A stretch of 8,129 nt of DNA from Azonexus sp. (GTDB taxonomy: Bacteria; Pseudomonadota; Gammaproteobacteria; Burkholderiales; Rhodocyclaceae): NCBI GenBank assembly GCA_023150195.1, contig JAKLLI010000090.1, positions 1 through 8,129 on the forward strand, in the 5' to 3' direction. The notes below the pieces were generated by a model. It did not search any database, had not been told where the DNA came from, and worked only from the letters and a program-made list of their open reading frames with translations. Positions 1 through 7,264 of the stretch are shown in pieces; position 1 is the stretch's first letter; every line of letters begins with the position of its first letter. Both the position numbers and the translations under genes were made by a program.

Positions 1-923
1 CCTGTCACGGTGCCAAACTCCTTGCCTATCGAGAACATCTGGTGACCCGGCGTGCCTTCGGTATCGATATCCAGTTCGCTGGGGAAGGGGCCACCACCGA
101 CACGGGTGCAATACGCCTTGGTGATGCCGAGGACGTAATGCAGCATCCCTGGGCCAATGCCGGCACCGGCAGCGGCCTGGCCAGCAACACAGTTTGAAGA
201 AGTAACGAAGGGATAGGTCCCGTGGTCGATGTCGAGCAAGGTGCCTTGAGCACCTTCGAACAACATGTTCTGTCCGGCCTTGTTGGCATCGTAAAGTGCG
301 GCAGACACATCCACCACCATCGGCTTGATGATTTCCGCATCGGCCATGGCCTGATCGTAGACCACCTGAAAATCGACCGGATCCGCCTTGAAATACTGAG
401 TCAGCACAAAGTTGTGATACTCGAGCACTTCCTTCAGCTTGTCGGCAAAACGCGCCGGATGGAAGAGATCATAGACCCGCAAGCCACGGCGGGACACCTT
501 GTCTTCATAGGTCGGACCAATGCCCTTGCCGGTCGTGCCGATTTTCTTGTCACCCGCCTTGGCCGCTTCGCGCGCCTTGTCGATGGCGGAATGATAAGGA
601 AGGATGAGGGGACATCCCGGACTGATTTTGAGACGGGAACGCACATCGATCCCGCCTTTTTCCAGCTCAGCAATTTCCGAAATCAGGTGGTGAATGTCGA
701 GCACGACACCATTGCCGATATAGCAATCGACGCCATCACGGACGATCCCCGAGGGAACGAGATTCAGTTTGTATACCTGATCGCCCACCACCAAGGTATG
801 ACCAGCATTGTGACCACCCTGAAAACGCACGACGCCTCGCGCATGATCCGTCAGCCAATCGACGATCTTGCCCTTCCCTTCGTCACCCCATTGCGTACCG
901 ACAACAATGACATTCTTTGCCAT
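1..923 (-). CDS. purA: Adenylosuccinate synthetase PurA, 3' end cut off by window edge
   Basis: PurA joins IMP and aspartate using GTP to make adenylosuccinate, the first committed step from IMP to AMP, in the cytoplasm. I read 307 codons without a stop from the ATG at 923-921 to the window edge. The protein begins [19 protein letters not shown], with the GTP-binding GDEGKGK loop at residues 13-19. GGHNAGH follows at about 36-42, so D14 and H42 match the catalytic Asp13 and His41 of E. coli. Further on are [14 protein letters not shown], an [23 protein letters not shown] block (bases about 200-260) and [11 protein letters not shown] near the end. The family is about 430 residues long, so roughly the last 125, including much of the base/GTP-binding C-terminus, lie outside. 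The start lies three bases after the hisZ stop and has an AGAGGA ribosome site seven bases upstream, so purA appears to be the last visible gene of the operon. Confidence 0.97.
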   Translation of the reverse strand, partial: MAKNVIVVGTQWGDEGKGKIVDWLTDHARGVVRFQGGHNAGHTLVVGDQVYKLNLVPSGIVRDGVDCYIGNGVVLDIHHLISEIAELEKGGIDVRSRLKISPGCPLILPYHSAIDKAREAAKAGDKKIGTTGKGIGPTYEDKVSRRGLRVYDLFHPARFADKLKEVLEYHNFVLTQYFKADPVDFQVVYDQAMADAEIIKPMVVDVSAALYDANKAGQNMLFEGAQGTLLDIDHGTYPFVTSSNCVAGQAAAGAGIGPGMLHYVLGITKAYCTRVGGGPFPSELDIDTEGTPGHQMFSIGKEFGTVT

Positions 924-926
924 TTT

Positions 927-1997
927 TTAGTCCTCTTGTATTGCTTCAATAATCCATTGACCGCCGACACACGCCAGCTTTCTGTCGCAGCGCGGGCCGT
1001 CGTTGGCCGCATAGGGTGCCAGAATGCCCGATGTCGAACGACCGGCATCGCCCAGCCGTGCCACTTCCCGCAGATCCATCGAGAATCCGGTTGCCGGACG
1101 TCCGCGGCCGAACGCCTCGCCTGCATTATCGTAACGCCCCCCGAGCGCAATGGCCGCCGGGTAACCTTCGCAGTAGGCGGCGAAGACCACACCGTTGTGA
1201 TAGTGGTAACCGCGCAAATCCGCCAGATCGATCGAGAAACACATATCAGGCGCCGCCTGCGTCAGATGATCGAGCTCATCCAGCGCCCGCGAAATGGCCG
1301 GCAGTTCCGGCAAGACCTGGCGCGCACGCGAAATGATCTCACTACCGCCATACAGTGCCGGCAAGGCCATCAGCGCCACCCGGTAAGTCTCCGGCAGCTC
1401 AGCACATGCTTCAGCCAGCCCGGGCACATCCTTGCTGCGCAGCAAATCGAGCAATTGATCTTCGGCAGCTGTCGGCAAGCCGGCGGCTTCAACCAGCGCA
1501 CGGAAAATTCCGACATGGCCGAGATCGATACGCGCCAGCTTGAGTTTGACTCGATCAAACGCCGTCGCCATCAAACGCACGATCTCAAGATCGGCCTCAA
1601 TACCGGCGTAACCATACAACTCGGCCCCGATCTGCAACTGCTCACGACCGGCAAATACCGTGGCAGGCAGCGTATGCAGCACACTGCCGCAATAGCAAAG
1701 GCGGGTCACCCCTTGGTGATTAAGCAGATGGGCATCAATACGTGCCGCCTGCGGAGTGATATCGGCCCTGACACCCAGTGTGCGACCGGATAACTGATCG
1801 ACCAGTTTGAAGGTACGCAGATTCAAATCCTGACCGGCGCCGGTCAGCAGCGAATCCAGATACTCCAGCATCGGGGGCATCACAAATTCAAAGCCCCGCT
1901 GACGGAAGTGATCGAGCAGCGTACGACGCAGGGTTTCCATGCGCGCCGCTTCCTGCGGCAGGGCATCGGCAAGATATTCGGGTAACAGCCAGTTCAT
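927..1997 (-). CDS. hisZ: ATP phosphoribosyltransferase regulatory subunit HisZ, with a shortened C-terminus
   Basis: HisZ is a catalytically dead paralogue of histidyl-tRNA synthetase. It pairs with the short form of HisG to form the first enzyme of histidine synthesis (ATP + PRPP) and carries the feedback response to histidine. The 356-residue protein begins [17 protein letters not shown]. It shows a class II synthetase fold: a motif-2-like segment [20 protein letters not shown] (residues 62-81), [12 protein letters not shown] (261-272) in place of the synthetase LDYYNGTVF-type loop, and motif-3-like ALGGRYDN (284-291) with [10 protein letters not shown] (302-311). There is no anticodon-binding domain, as expected. 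After residue 311 the tail is only about 45 residues and passes from [10 protein letters not shown] (325-334) directly to CDRKL (337-341). From memory, related proteins are about 380 residues, so some 25 residues seem missing here. The frame is otherwise intact. Its ATG overlaps the DUF2065 stop as ATGA, with no clear ribosome site, suggesting coupled translation. Its presence implies a short-form hisG elsewhere in the genome. Confidence 0.93.
   Translation of the reverse strand: MNWLLPEYLADALPQEAARMETLRRTLLDHFRQRGFEFVMPPMLEYLDSLLTGAGQDLNLRTFKLVDQLSGRTLGVRADITPQAARIDAHLLNHQGVTRLCYCGSVLHTLPATVFAGREQLQIGAELYGYAGIEADLEIVRLMATAFDRVKLKLARIDLGHVGIFRALVEAAGLPTAAEDQLLDLLRSKDVPGLAEACAELPETYRVALMALPALYGGSEIISRARQVLPELPAISRALDELDHLTQAAPDMCFSIDLADLRGYHYHNGVVFAAYCEGYPAAIALGGRYDNAGEAFGRGRPATGFSMDLREVARLGDAGRSTSGILAPYAANDGPRCDRKLACVGGQWIIEAIQED
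931..936 (-). promoter_or_regulatory. Ribosome binding site of purA
   Basis: On the minus strand the bases read AGAGGA, seven bases before the purA ATG at 923. The site lies inside the last codons of hisZ, so ribosomes ending hisZ could feed purA initiation. It supports 923 as the purA start. Confidence 0.75.
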
Positions 1998-2179
1998 GAG
2001 AAAAGCATCATCAGGATAAGCCCGATCAGCATGGAGCTCAGACCAATGAAACGGATCTGACCATCCGACAGGCGGATCAGGCGAGTAAACGTTTCCCGCC
2101 AGGCCGCCGGTGCGATAAAGGGCATGGCCCCTTCCAGCACCAGCATCAGCGCAAAGGCGAGCAACAAGGTGGACATCAT
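1994..2179 (-). CDS. Small two-helix inner-membrane protein, DUF2065 (YjeT-like)
   Basis: This 61-residue protein has two hydrophobic stretches, at about residues 3-23 and 43-60. They are joined by a short, partly basic loop with [22 protein letters not shown] (26-46 approximately). The WRE...L..L.D.Q.R..G pattern and the size are those of the DUF2065 family, called YjeT in E. coli, where it also lies between hflC and purA. Its function is not known. The position directly after hflKC, 12 bases from the hflC stop, hints at a role at the membrane with the HflKC-FtsH complex, but that is inference. Two ATG codons lie in tandem (2179 and 2176) with no strong ribosome site upstream, so the start could be either and the protein 60 or 61 residues. 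Its stop TGA overlaps the hisZ ATG. Confidence 0.88.
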   Translation of the reverse strand: MMSTLLLAFALMLVLEGAMPFIAPAAWRETFTRLIRLSDGQIRFIGLSSMLIGLILMMLFS

Positions 2180-2191
2180 GGGCGATGCAGC

Positions 2192-3061
2192 TTAACGGCC
2201 TTGATTCTTCATGTATTTGAAGAAATCGGCATTGGGTTCGACAACGAGGACGTCGCTCTTGTTGGCAAAGCTGTTACGGTAGGCTTCGAGACTGCGATAG
2301 AAAGCGTAAAACTCGGGGTTTTTGCCGAACGCTTCACCATAAGTGGCAGCCGCCTTGGCGTCACCCTCACCCTTGGTTTTCTGGGCGTCGCGGTAGGCTT
2401 CGGCAATCAGGATTTCACGTTGGCGATCTGCATCGGCACGAATCTTTTCGGCTTCGGCAGCACCTTCGGAACGCAGTTCGTTGGCGACACGCTTACGTTC
2501 TGCCTCCATGCGACGGTAGACCGCACCACTGACCTCGTCGGGCAATTCCACGCGTTTCAGACGAACATCAACGATCTGGACCCCAATCTTGCGCGCATCG
2601 ACATCCGCCTTTTCGCGCATCTGCTCCATGATTTTGTCCCGTTCCCCGGAAATCACGTCGTGCACCAGACGCTTGCCGAATTCTTCACGCAAGCCGGCGT
2701 TGACCGTCTGACTCAAACGGGTCCGCGCCCGCGCTTCGTCGCCGCTCACCGAGATGTAATACAGTTTCGGATCAATGATGCGCCACTTGATATAGGAATC
2801 GACCAGCACATTTTTCTTTTCCGAGGTAATGAAACGCTCGGGGTCAGCACTGTCCAGCGTGAGAATGCGGCGGTCGAAATAGCGCACGTTCTGGATCAGC
2901 GGTATCTTGAAATTCAGCCCAGCCTCGGTCACCTCACGCTTGACTTCGCCTAACTGGAAAACCAGCGCGTACTGACGCTGATCCACCGTGAACACCGACG
3001 ATGCCAAGGCCACCAGCACCAGCATCAATACACCGCCAAGGATATTCAAACGCGAACTCAT
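2192..3061 (-). CDS. hflC: HflC, SPFH-domain partner of the FtsH protease
   Basis: HflC and HflK assemble alternately into a large cage in the inner membrane that encloses FtsH and modulates its degradation of membrane proteins and, in E. coli, of the lambda CII protein. This 289-residue protein has one N-terminal membrane anchor at about residues 6-24 and no cleavable signal that I can see. A band-7/SPFH domain follows, starting at [17 protein letters not shown] (24-40) and including [18 protein letters not shown] (48-65). A long charged coiled coil rich in Ala, Glu, Lys and Arg spans about 183-240 ([20 protein letters not shown] onward). The end carries [16 protein letters not shown] (250-265) and [14 protein letters not shown] (271-284), typical of HflC. 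Length is close to the usual 290-335. The start codon shares one base with the hflK stop (TGATG) and has a GGGAGG ribosome site seven bases upstream. Confidence 0.97.
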   Translation of the reverse strand: MSSRLNILGGVLMLVLVALASSVFTVDQRQYALVFQLGEVKREVTEAGLNFKIPLIQNVRYFDRRILTLDSADPERFITSEKKNVLVDSYIKWRIIDPKLYYISVSGDEARARTRLSQTVNAGLREEFGKRLVHDVISGERDKIMEQMREKADVDARKIGVQIVDVRLKRVELPDEVSGAVYRRMEAERKRVANELRSEGAAEAEKIRADADRQREILIAEAYRDAQKTKGEGDAKAAATYGEAFGKNPEFYAFYRSLEAYRNSFANKSDVLVVEPNADFFKYMKNQGR

Positions 3062-4368
3062 CAGCGAGCCTCCCGATCACGCGAACTCAGCGAACCAGAT
3101 CGCGAGCTCGAACTGTAGTTATTCCCACCCACCTGCGGCGCCTTCTCGGACTGCGGCGGCACCTCGCCGGAGAATGTCTGCGCGCTTCGCGTTCCGGGCC
3201 CGGTCAACTGGCCATTTTCCGCATTTCCCTGATTGGCCACAGAGCCCGCCCCTGCGGCAGCTTGCATCAGCTTGTCAAGCGGCAGATATAGCAGGTTGCC
3301 CTGGCCCTTGGCATCAACGAGCACCTTGGTGGTGTTGGAATAAATTTGCTGCATCGTTTCCAGATACATGCGTTGACGAGTCACTTCTGGTGCCTTGGCA
3401 TATTCAACCTGAACCTGACGGAATCGGGACGCATCACCCTCGGCAGAGGAAATCACCCGTTGCTTGTAACCTTCCGCTTCTTCAAGTAGCCGTGCAGCCG
3501 TACCCTTTGCGCGAGGAATGACGTCATTGGCGTAAGCCTGCCCTTCGTTCTTTTGCCGTTCCCTGTCCTGCCCCGCCTTGACCGCATCGTCAAATGCCGC
3601 CTGCACCTGCTCCGGCGGCTGCGCATTTTGCATGGTGACCTTGGAGATCATGATGCCGCCCTTGTAGCGGTCCATGATGTCCTGCATCAATTTGGCCGCC
3701 TCGGTTGCAATCTGTTCCCGGCCTTCATAGAGCACGAAATCCATTTTGCTCTTGCCGACAATTTCACGCACAGCAGTTTCAGCGGCGCCAATCACCGCTT
3801 CATCCGGATGGCGATTGTTAAAGAGATACTCGACCGGATCCTTGAGAATGTATTGCACCGCAAACTGGATATTGACGATATTTTCATCGTCGGTGAGCAT
3901 CAAGGCTTCCTTGAGCACCTTGTTCTTTTCGCTGCCGCGGTAGCCGATCTCAACGGTACGCACCCCGGTCAGGTTGACCAGCTCGTGTGTTTGTACCGGA
4001 TACGGCAAACGCCAACGCAGCCCCGGTTCGGTAGTTTCCACCAGTTTACCGAATTGCAGGACAACACCGCGTTGCGAGGCATCGACGATATAAAACCCGG
4101 AGGCCAGCCAGGCAAGGGCCACCAAACCGGCCAGCAGCCCGATCCCGCCACTGAGGAATTTTGGATTGAAATCCACCGGCGGCAGGCGTGGACCGTCACC
4201 CCCACCCTGACCACCGCCCGGCTTCTTGCCGAACATGCCGGACAGTTTGCGATTGAAGTCGCGCCAGACTTCTTCCAGATCGGGCGGACCATCATTCGGA
4301 CGACGCGAACCTTTGGGGCGTTCGTCGCCTTCGCCACGGTTGCCCCATTGTGGATCGTTCAACGACAT
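3061..4368 (-). CDS. hflK: HflK, SPFH-domain partner of the FtsH protease
   Basis: HflK pairs with HflC around FtsH in the inner membrane. From the ATG at 4368 the protein has 435 residues. Its parts, in order: a polar N-terminus beginning MSLNDPQWGNRG, a segment DLEEVWRDFNRKLSGMFG (30-47), and a Gly/Pro-rich linker (50-65). One membrane helix follows at about 72-94. The SPFH domain opens with GFYIVDASQRGVVLQFGKLV (91-110), followed by PGLRWRLPYPVQTHELV (115-131) and DENIVNIQFAVQYILKDP (161-178). An Ala/Glu/Lys/Arg coiled coil at about 265-325 ends in YLETMQQIYSNTTKVLVDA (335-353). The C-terminus (about 370-435) is low-complexity, rich in Gly, Ser, Asn and Gln, and ends in a Ser/Arg cluster. 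Start choice: an in-frame ATG eight codons upstream (4392) lacks a ribosome site and adds MIPTLGIL, which is not part of the family's usual MSLNDPQWG start. An ATG at 4563 would lie inside hflX. Confidence 0.96.
   Translation of the reverse strand: MSLNDPQWGNRGEGDERPKGSRRPNDGPPDLEEVWRDFNRKLSGMFGKKPGGGQGGGDGPRLPPVDFNPKFLSGGIGLLAGLVALAWLASGFYIVDASQRGVVLQFGKLVETTEPGLRWRLPYPVQTHELVNLTGVRTVEIGYRGSEKNKVLKEALMLTDDENIVNIQFAVQYILKDPVEYLFNNRHPDEAVIGAAETAVREIVGKSKMDFVLYEGREQIATEAAKLMQDIMDRYKGGIMISKVTMQNAQPPEQVQAAFDDAVKAGQDRERQKNEGQAYANDVIPRAKGTAARLLEEAEGYKQRVISSAEGDASRFRQVQVEYAKAPEVTRQRMYLETMQQIYSNTTKVLVDAKGQGNLLYLPLDKLMQAAAGAGSVANQGNAENGQLTGPGTRSAQTFSGEVPPQSEKAPQVGGNNYSSSSRSGSLSSRDREAR
3069..3074 (-). 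promoter_or_regulatory. Ribosome binding site of hflC
   Basis: The minus strand reads GGGAGG seven bases before the hflC ATG at 3061. It lies within the last codons of hflK, which overlaps hflC by one base. A strong site at a coupled junction fits the need for matched HflK and HflC amounts. Confidence 0.75.
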
Positions 4369-4374
4369 GAGAAT

Positions 4375-4378
4375 ACCT
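4375..4378 (-). promoter_or_regulatory. Ribosome binding site of hflK
   Basis: The minus strand reads AGGT, about six bases before the ATG at 4368, in the 37-base gap after hflX. It is modest, but the alternative start at 4392 has no such site, so it decides the start. Confidence 0.5.
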
Positions 4379-4405
4379 AGGGTAGGAATCATGAATATCG
4401 GGAGT

Positions 4406-5560
4406 TCAATTAGAGAAATCGAGTTGTGCCAGTTGGGCCGCTTCATCAATGGCCTTGCGGCGTGCCTCAAGCTTGGCCCGGGCATATTCGGCAAGGGTTT
4501 CGCGCATGAGTTCCATGCCATCACCGGTACGCGCACTGAGTCGAACGCGCGAGATATTACCATACTCGTCGTGCTCGACTCCCGGACCGGCTTCCGTCAG
4601 ATCAATCTTGTTCCACGCTATCACCTGTGGCACCTGATGCGCGTCAATTTCCTCAAGGACTTTATTGACTTCGGCAATCTGTTCATCACGCGCATGACTA
4701 GCGCTATCGACGACGTGCAAGAGAATGTCGGCATCCGTCGCCGCTTCCAGCGTGGCATGGAAGGCATCCACCAGCGCATGGGGCAAATCGCGAATGAAAC
4801 CCACCGTATCGGAGACCACGACATTGCCTGCACCGGCAATCCATATCTTGCGCGAGGTGGTATCCAGCGTGGCAAACAACTGATCAGCCGCATAGGCCCC
4901 GGCATGCGTCAAGGCGTTGAACAGGGTGGATTTTCCCGCATTGGTGTAGCCCACCAAAGAGACATTGAGGACGTCACCCCGCATCCGGGCTTTGCGCTGA
5001 ACCCCCCGTTGCCGGGTCAGCTTGGCTAGACGTTCCTTCAGCAACTTGACCCGCTTGCCCAAAAGACGACGGTCAGTTTCCAATTGGGTTTCACCCGGCC
5101 CGCGCATACCGATCCCGCCCCGCTGCCGCTCCAGGTGAGTCCAACCACGCACCAGACGCGTTGACAGGTGTTCAAGCTGTGCCAGTTCAACCTGTAATTT
5201 GCCTTCAGCACTGGACGCACGCAAGGCAAAAATATCCAGAATCAGACTGTTACGGTCAACAACACGGCACTTTAGATCCCGCTCCAAATTACGTTGCTGC
5301 GCGGGTGAAAGTTCGTGATTGAAAATGACGAGTTGCGCATCCGTCGCAGCAATCAGCGCAGCGACTTCCTCCACCTTGCCTTTGCCGGCGTAGGTTTTGG
5401 CATCCGGTGCGTGGCGTCTGCCACGGATTTCGGCAACCACCTTGCCACCGGCAGACTCGGTCAGCAGGCGAACTTCCTCAAGCTGGTCTTCAATATCCGA
5501 CTGACCGAAATCAATCTGCACGATGACCGCACGCTCACCCGAAGCGGGGCGCTCAAGCAT
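4406..5560 (-). CDS. hflX: GTPase HflX, ribosome-splitting factor
   Basis: HflX is a translational GTPase of the Obg-HflX superfamily. It binds the 50S subunit and splits stalled 70S ribosomes, for example after heat stress, in the cytoplasm. The protein has 384 residues. The N-terminal nucleotide-binding domain includes AEIRGRRHAPDAKTYAGKGK (43-62) and FNHELSPAQQRNLE (80-93). A helical linker carries the family signature GGIGMRGPGETQLETDRR (148-165). The G domain has G1 GYTNAGKS (204-211), switch I TLDTT (231-235), G3 DTVGF (251-255), G4 NKID (317-320) and G5 SAR (342-344). All GTPase motifs are present. The length is less than that of E. coli HflX (426), which has a longer C-terminal extension. 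It follows hfq after 57 bases containing a strong hairpin, and its ribosome site is weak (GGAA at 5567-5570, six bases before the ATG). Confidence 0.97.
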   Translation of the reverse strand: MLERPASGERAVIVQIDFGQSDIEDQLEEVRLLTESAGGKVVAEIRGRRHAPDAKTYAGKGKVEEVAALIAATDAQLVIFNHELSPAQQRNLERDLKCRVVDRNSLILDIFALRASSAEGKLQVELAQLEHLSTRLVRGWTHLERQRGGIGMRGPGETQLETDRRLLGKRVKLLKERLAKLTRQRGVQRKARMRGDVLNVSLVGYTNAGKSTLFNALTHAGAYAADQLFATLDTTSRKIWIAGAGNVVVSDTVGFIRDLPHALVDAFHATLEAATDADILLHVVDSASHARDEQIAEVNKVLEEIDAHQVPQVIAWNKIDLTEAGPGVEHDEYGNISRVRLSARTGDGMELMRETLAEYARAKLEARRKAIDEAAQLAQLDFSN

Positions 5561-5581
5561 GGGATATTCCGGAAATTGGCC

Positions 5582-5603
5582 ATGCTCCGCCGAAGCGGAG
5601 CAT
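5582..5603 (-). promoter_or_regulatory. Perfect 9-bp hairpin with UUCG tetraloop between hfq and hflX
   Basis: The transcript here reads AUGCUCCGC-UUCG-GCGGAGCAU: nine uninterrupted Watson-Crick pairs closed by the exceptionally stable C(UUCG)G tetraloop. Two further G-U pairs are possible at the base. It starts 14 bases after the hfq stop and ends 21 bases before the hflX ATG. No run of U follows on either strand, so it is not a standard intrinsic terminator. It more likely shields the 3' end of an hfq message, marks a processing point, or lowers expression of hflX relative to hfq. The pairing is seen directly. The role is inference. Confidence 0.7.
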
Positions 5604-5617
5604 AAGGATCAAACGAC

Positions 5618-5854
5618 TTATTCTGCGGCCTGCTCTTGTTGGAGATTAACCGGGCGCGCTGGCACCACCGTGGAGATGGCGTGCTTATACACCATCTGGG
5701 TAACGGTGTTCTTGAGGAGAACGACGTACTGATCGAAAGATTCGACCTGCCCCTGCAGCTTGATGCCGTTCACCAGATAAATGGAAACCGGGACATGCTC
5801 CCGACGAAGTGCGTTGAGGAAGGGGTCTTGTAAGAGTTGCCCTTTGTTGCTCAT
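5618..5854 (-). CDS. hfq: RNA chaperone Hfq
   Basis: Hfq is a hexameric Sm-like ring that pairs small RNAs with messenger RNAs and affects their stability and translation. The 78-residue protein has the Sm1 region [17 protein letters not shown] through [11 protein letters not shown] (to residue 50) and the Sm2 motif VYKHAIS (55-61). Proximal-face uridine-binding residues are present: Q9, Q42, K57 and H58, with Tyr43 where E. coli has Phe42. The rim reads RREH (17-20) against RRER in E. coli. The tail after residue 66 is short and ends with acidic residues (QQEQAAE), as is common in betaproteobacteria, unlike the long E. coli tail. The ATG at 5854 is supported by a GGAG site eight bases upstream. 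A longer in-frame reading from a TTG at 5920 would add residues foreign to the family. Confidence 0.98.
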   Translation of the reverse strand: MSNKGQLLQDPFLNALRREHVPVSIYLVNGIKLQGQVESFDQYVVLLKNTVTQMVYKHAISTVVPARPVNLQQEQAAE

Positions 5855-5862
5855 GGTGTGGA

Positions 5863-5866
5863 CTCC
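5863..5866 (-). promoter_or_regulatory. Ribosome binding site of hfq
   Basis: The minus strand reads GGAG eight bases before the hfq ATG at 5854. It fixes the start at the conserved MSNKGQ and argues against an upstream TTG start. Confidence 0.75.
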
Positions 5867-5890
5867 ATGTGTGTTGTTATTGAGGGTCCT

Positions 5891-5920
5891 AATGTACCCA
5901 AAATCATTCGGCGACGCCAA
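5891..5920 (-). promoter_or_regulatory. Weak candidate promoter for hfq in the der-hfq gap
   Basis: On the minus strand TTGGCG (5920-5915) and TACATT (5896-5891) are separated by 18 bases. Each matches four of six positions of the sigma-70 consensus. The gap of 78 bases after der is the longest in the window and AT-rich compared with its surroundings, which is where an internal promoter could lie. hfq in other proteobacteria often has its own promoters. Matches this weak occur by chance, so this is only a candidate. Confidence 0.2.
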
Positions 5921-5932
5921 AAGAATTTATGT

Positions 5933-7264
5933 TTATTTCTTGTCCTTGTCGGCAAAGGGATTCTTGGCCGTGACAAACTGAAAACGCAGCGGTGTGCCCT
6001 GCAAACGGAAAACTTCCCGGAAGGTATGTTCCAGATAACGGCGATAGCTTTCCGAAATCTGATCCACCGCATTGCCGTGCACGACGATGATGGGCGGATT
6101 CGACCCTCCTTGGTGCGCGTAACGCGGCTTCGGACGGAACAGGCCGTGCTTGGGCGGCGCCTGCTTGGCCACGGCATCGGCCAGCACGCGCGTCAAGCGC
6201 GGCGTGGACAACTTGGTCATCGCCGCCGCGTAGGCAGAATCCACCGACTTGAACAAGTTTTCCAGCCCGATGTTTTCCTTGGCGGAAACGAAATGGAACT
6301 TGGCAAAGTCGAGAAACTTCAGCTTGCGCTGCAGGATCTGGCGAGTTTGTTCCCGGACGTAGCTATCCAGCCCGTCCCACTTGTTGACTGCAACCACCAG
6401 CGCCCTGCCCGACTGCACGATGAAATCAGCAATATGCGCGTCCTGGTCGGACACATCCGCCTGCGCATCGACCATCAGGATGACCACATTTGCATCCTCG
6501 ATCGATTGCAGCGTCTTGACCACGGAAAACTTCTCGACCGCCTCGAACACCTTGCCCCGTTTGCGCATACCTGCCGTATCGACCAATACGTATTTGCGCC
6601 CGCCACGTTCGAAATCGATTTCGATGGAATCCCGCGTCGTACCCGGGGCATCAAAGGCAATCACGCGGTCTTCGCCGAGCAGCGTGTTGATCATGGTCGA
6701 CTTGCCCACATTGGGCCGGCCAACAATCGCCACCTTGATGGCATCCGAATGCCACTCGTCATCTTCCGGCTCGGGACAACTTTCCAGCGCCAGATCGACC
6801 AGTCCACGCACGCCTTCGCCATGGGCCGCGGAAATCGCATTTGGCTCACCCAGCCCCAATTCATGGAACTCGGCCTCGATCATGCCGGTATTCATGCCTT
6901 CGGCCTTGTTGACCGCAACTAAGACCGGGCGATCAATACGCCGTAGCTTGTTGGCGATTTCCTTGTCGTGTGGCGTCAGGCCGGTCCGGCCATCGACCAC
7001 GAAAATGACCGCGTCGGCCTCGGCGATGGCCTGCTCGGTCTGGCGGGCCATTTCATGCAGAATGCCTTCCTTGACCAAAGGCTCGAAACCACCGGTATCC
7101 ACCACCAAAAATGGCTTTTTACCCAGTTTACCGTGACCGTAATGCCGGTCCCGGGTCAGGCCCGGCATGTCGGCAACAATGGCATCGCGTGACTTGGTCA
7201 TGCGGTTGAACAGCGTCGACTTGCCCACGTTGGGGCGTCCGACCAGGACGATAGTGGGCTTCAT
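5933..7264 (-). CDS. der: Ribosome assembly GTPase Der (EngA), two tandem G domains
   Basis: Der is an essential GTPase for maturation of the 50S ribosomal subunit. The 443-residue protein contains two complete G domains. Domain 1 has GRPNVGKS (9-16), DTGG (56-59) and NKAE (119-122). Domain 2 has GRPNVGKS (182-189), DTAG (229-232) and NKWD (294-297). A KH-like C-terminal domain (about 355-440) includes [18 protein letters not shown] (381-398) and [14 protein letters not shown] (406-419), and the tail ends in lysines (KDKK). The length is normal for the family, and no key residue is missing. The ATG overlaps the bamB stop as ATGA and has GAGG (7269-7272) just upstream within bamB. bamB-der adjacency is the usual arrangement in proteobacteria. 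Here hfq follows instead of the genes that follow der in E. coli. Confidence 0.98.
   Translation of the reverse strand: MKPTIVLVGRPNVGKSTLFNRMTKSRDAIVADMPGLTRDRHYGHGKLGKKPFLVVDTGGFEPLVKEGILHEMARQTEQAIAEADAVIFVVDGRTGLTPHDKEIANKLRRIDRPVLVAVNKAEGMNTGMIEAEFHELGLGEPNAISAAHGEGVRGLVDLALESCPEPEDDEWHSDAIKVAIVGRPNVGKSTMINTLLGEDRVIAFDAPGTTRDSIEIDFERGGRKYVLVDTAGMRKRGKVFEAVEKFSVVKTLQSIEDANVVILMVDAQADVSDQDAHIADFIVQSGRALVVAVNKWDGLDSYVREQTRQILQRKLKFLDFAKFHFVSAKENIGLENLFKSVDSAYAAAMTKLSTPRLTRVLADAVAKQAPPKHGLFRPKPRYAHQGGSNPPIIVVHGNAVDQISESYRRYLEHTFREVFRLQGTPLRFQFVTAKNPFADKDKK

Noticed and set aside
1..923. A possible broken purA
   Set aside because: I read every codon from 923 down to 3 and found no stop or frameshift. 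The gene only runs off the window edge.
222..1793. A 523-codon open frame on the plus strand, opposite purA and hisZ
   Set aside because: It runs antisense to two clearly recognised genes and crosses their junction. Its translation has no recognisable domain. Long antisense frames are expected opposite GC-rich coding sequence with biased third positions.
3061..4563. A longer HflK starting at 4563
   Set aside because: It would overlap the end of hflX by over 150 bases, and the added residues do not look like HflK. The family start MSLNDPQWG at 4368 has a plausible ribosome site.
5536..5551. A second UUCG-like hairpin just inside hflX, similar in core sequence to the intergenic one
   Set aside because: The stem is only four pairs with a three-base loop, and the bases are explained by the codons for Pro-Ala-Ser-Gly. 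The resemblance is likely chance.
5582..5603. The hairpin as a Rho-independent terminator of hfq
   Set aside because: No U-run follows the stem on either strand, and hflX follows 21 bases later on the same strand.
5618..5920. A 100-residue Hfq starting from TTG at 5920
   Set aside because: The added N-terminus is unlike Hfq, while the ATG at 5854 has GGAG at good spacing and gives the conserved MSNKGQ start.
5837..6922. A 361-codon open frame on the plus strand opposite der and the start of hfq
   Set aside because: It is antisense to Der, whose GTPase motifs are complete. The predicted protein is rich in His, Arg and Gln as expected of a shadow frame, with no family resemblance. The plus-strand frames at 2201-2953 and 3553-4380 are rejected for the same reason.
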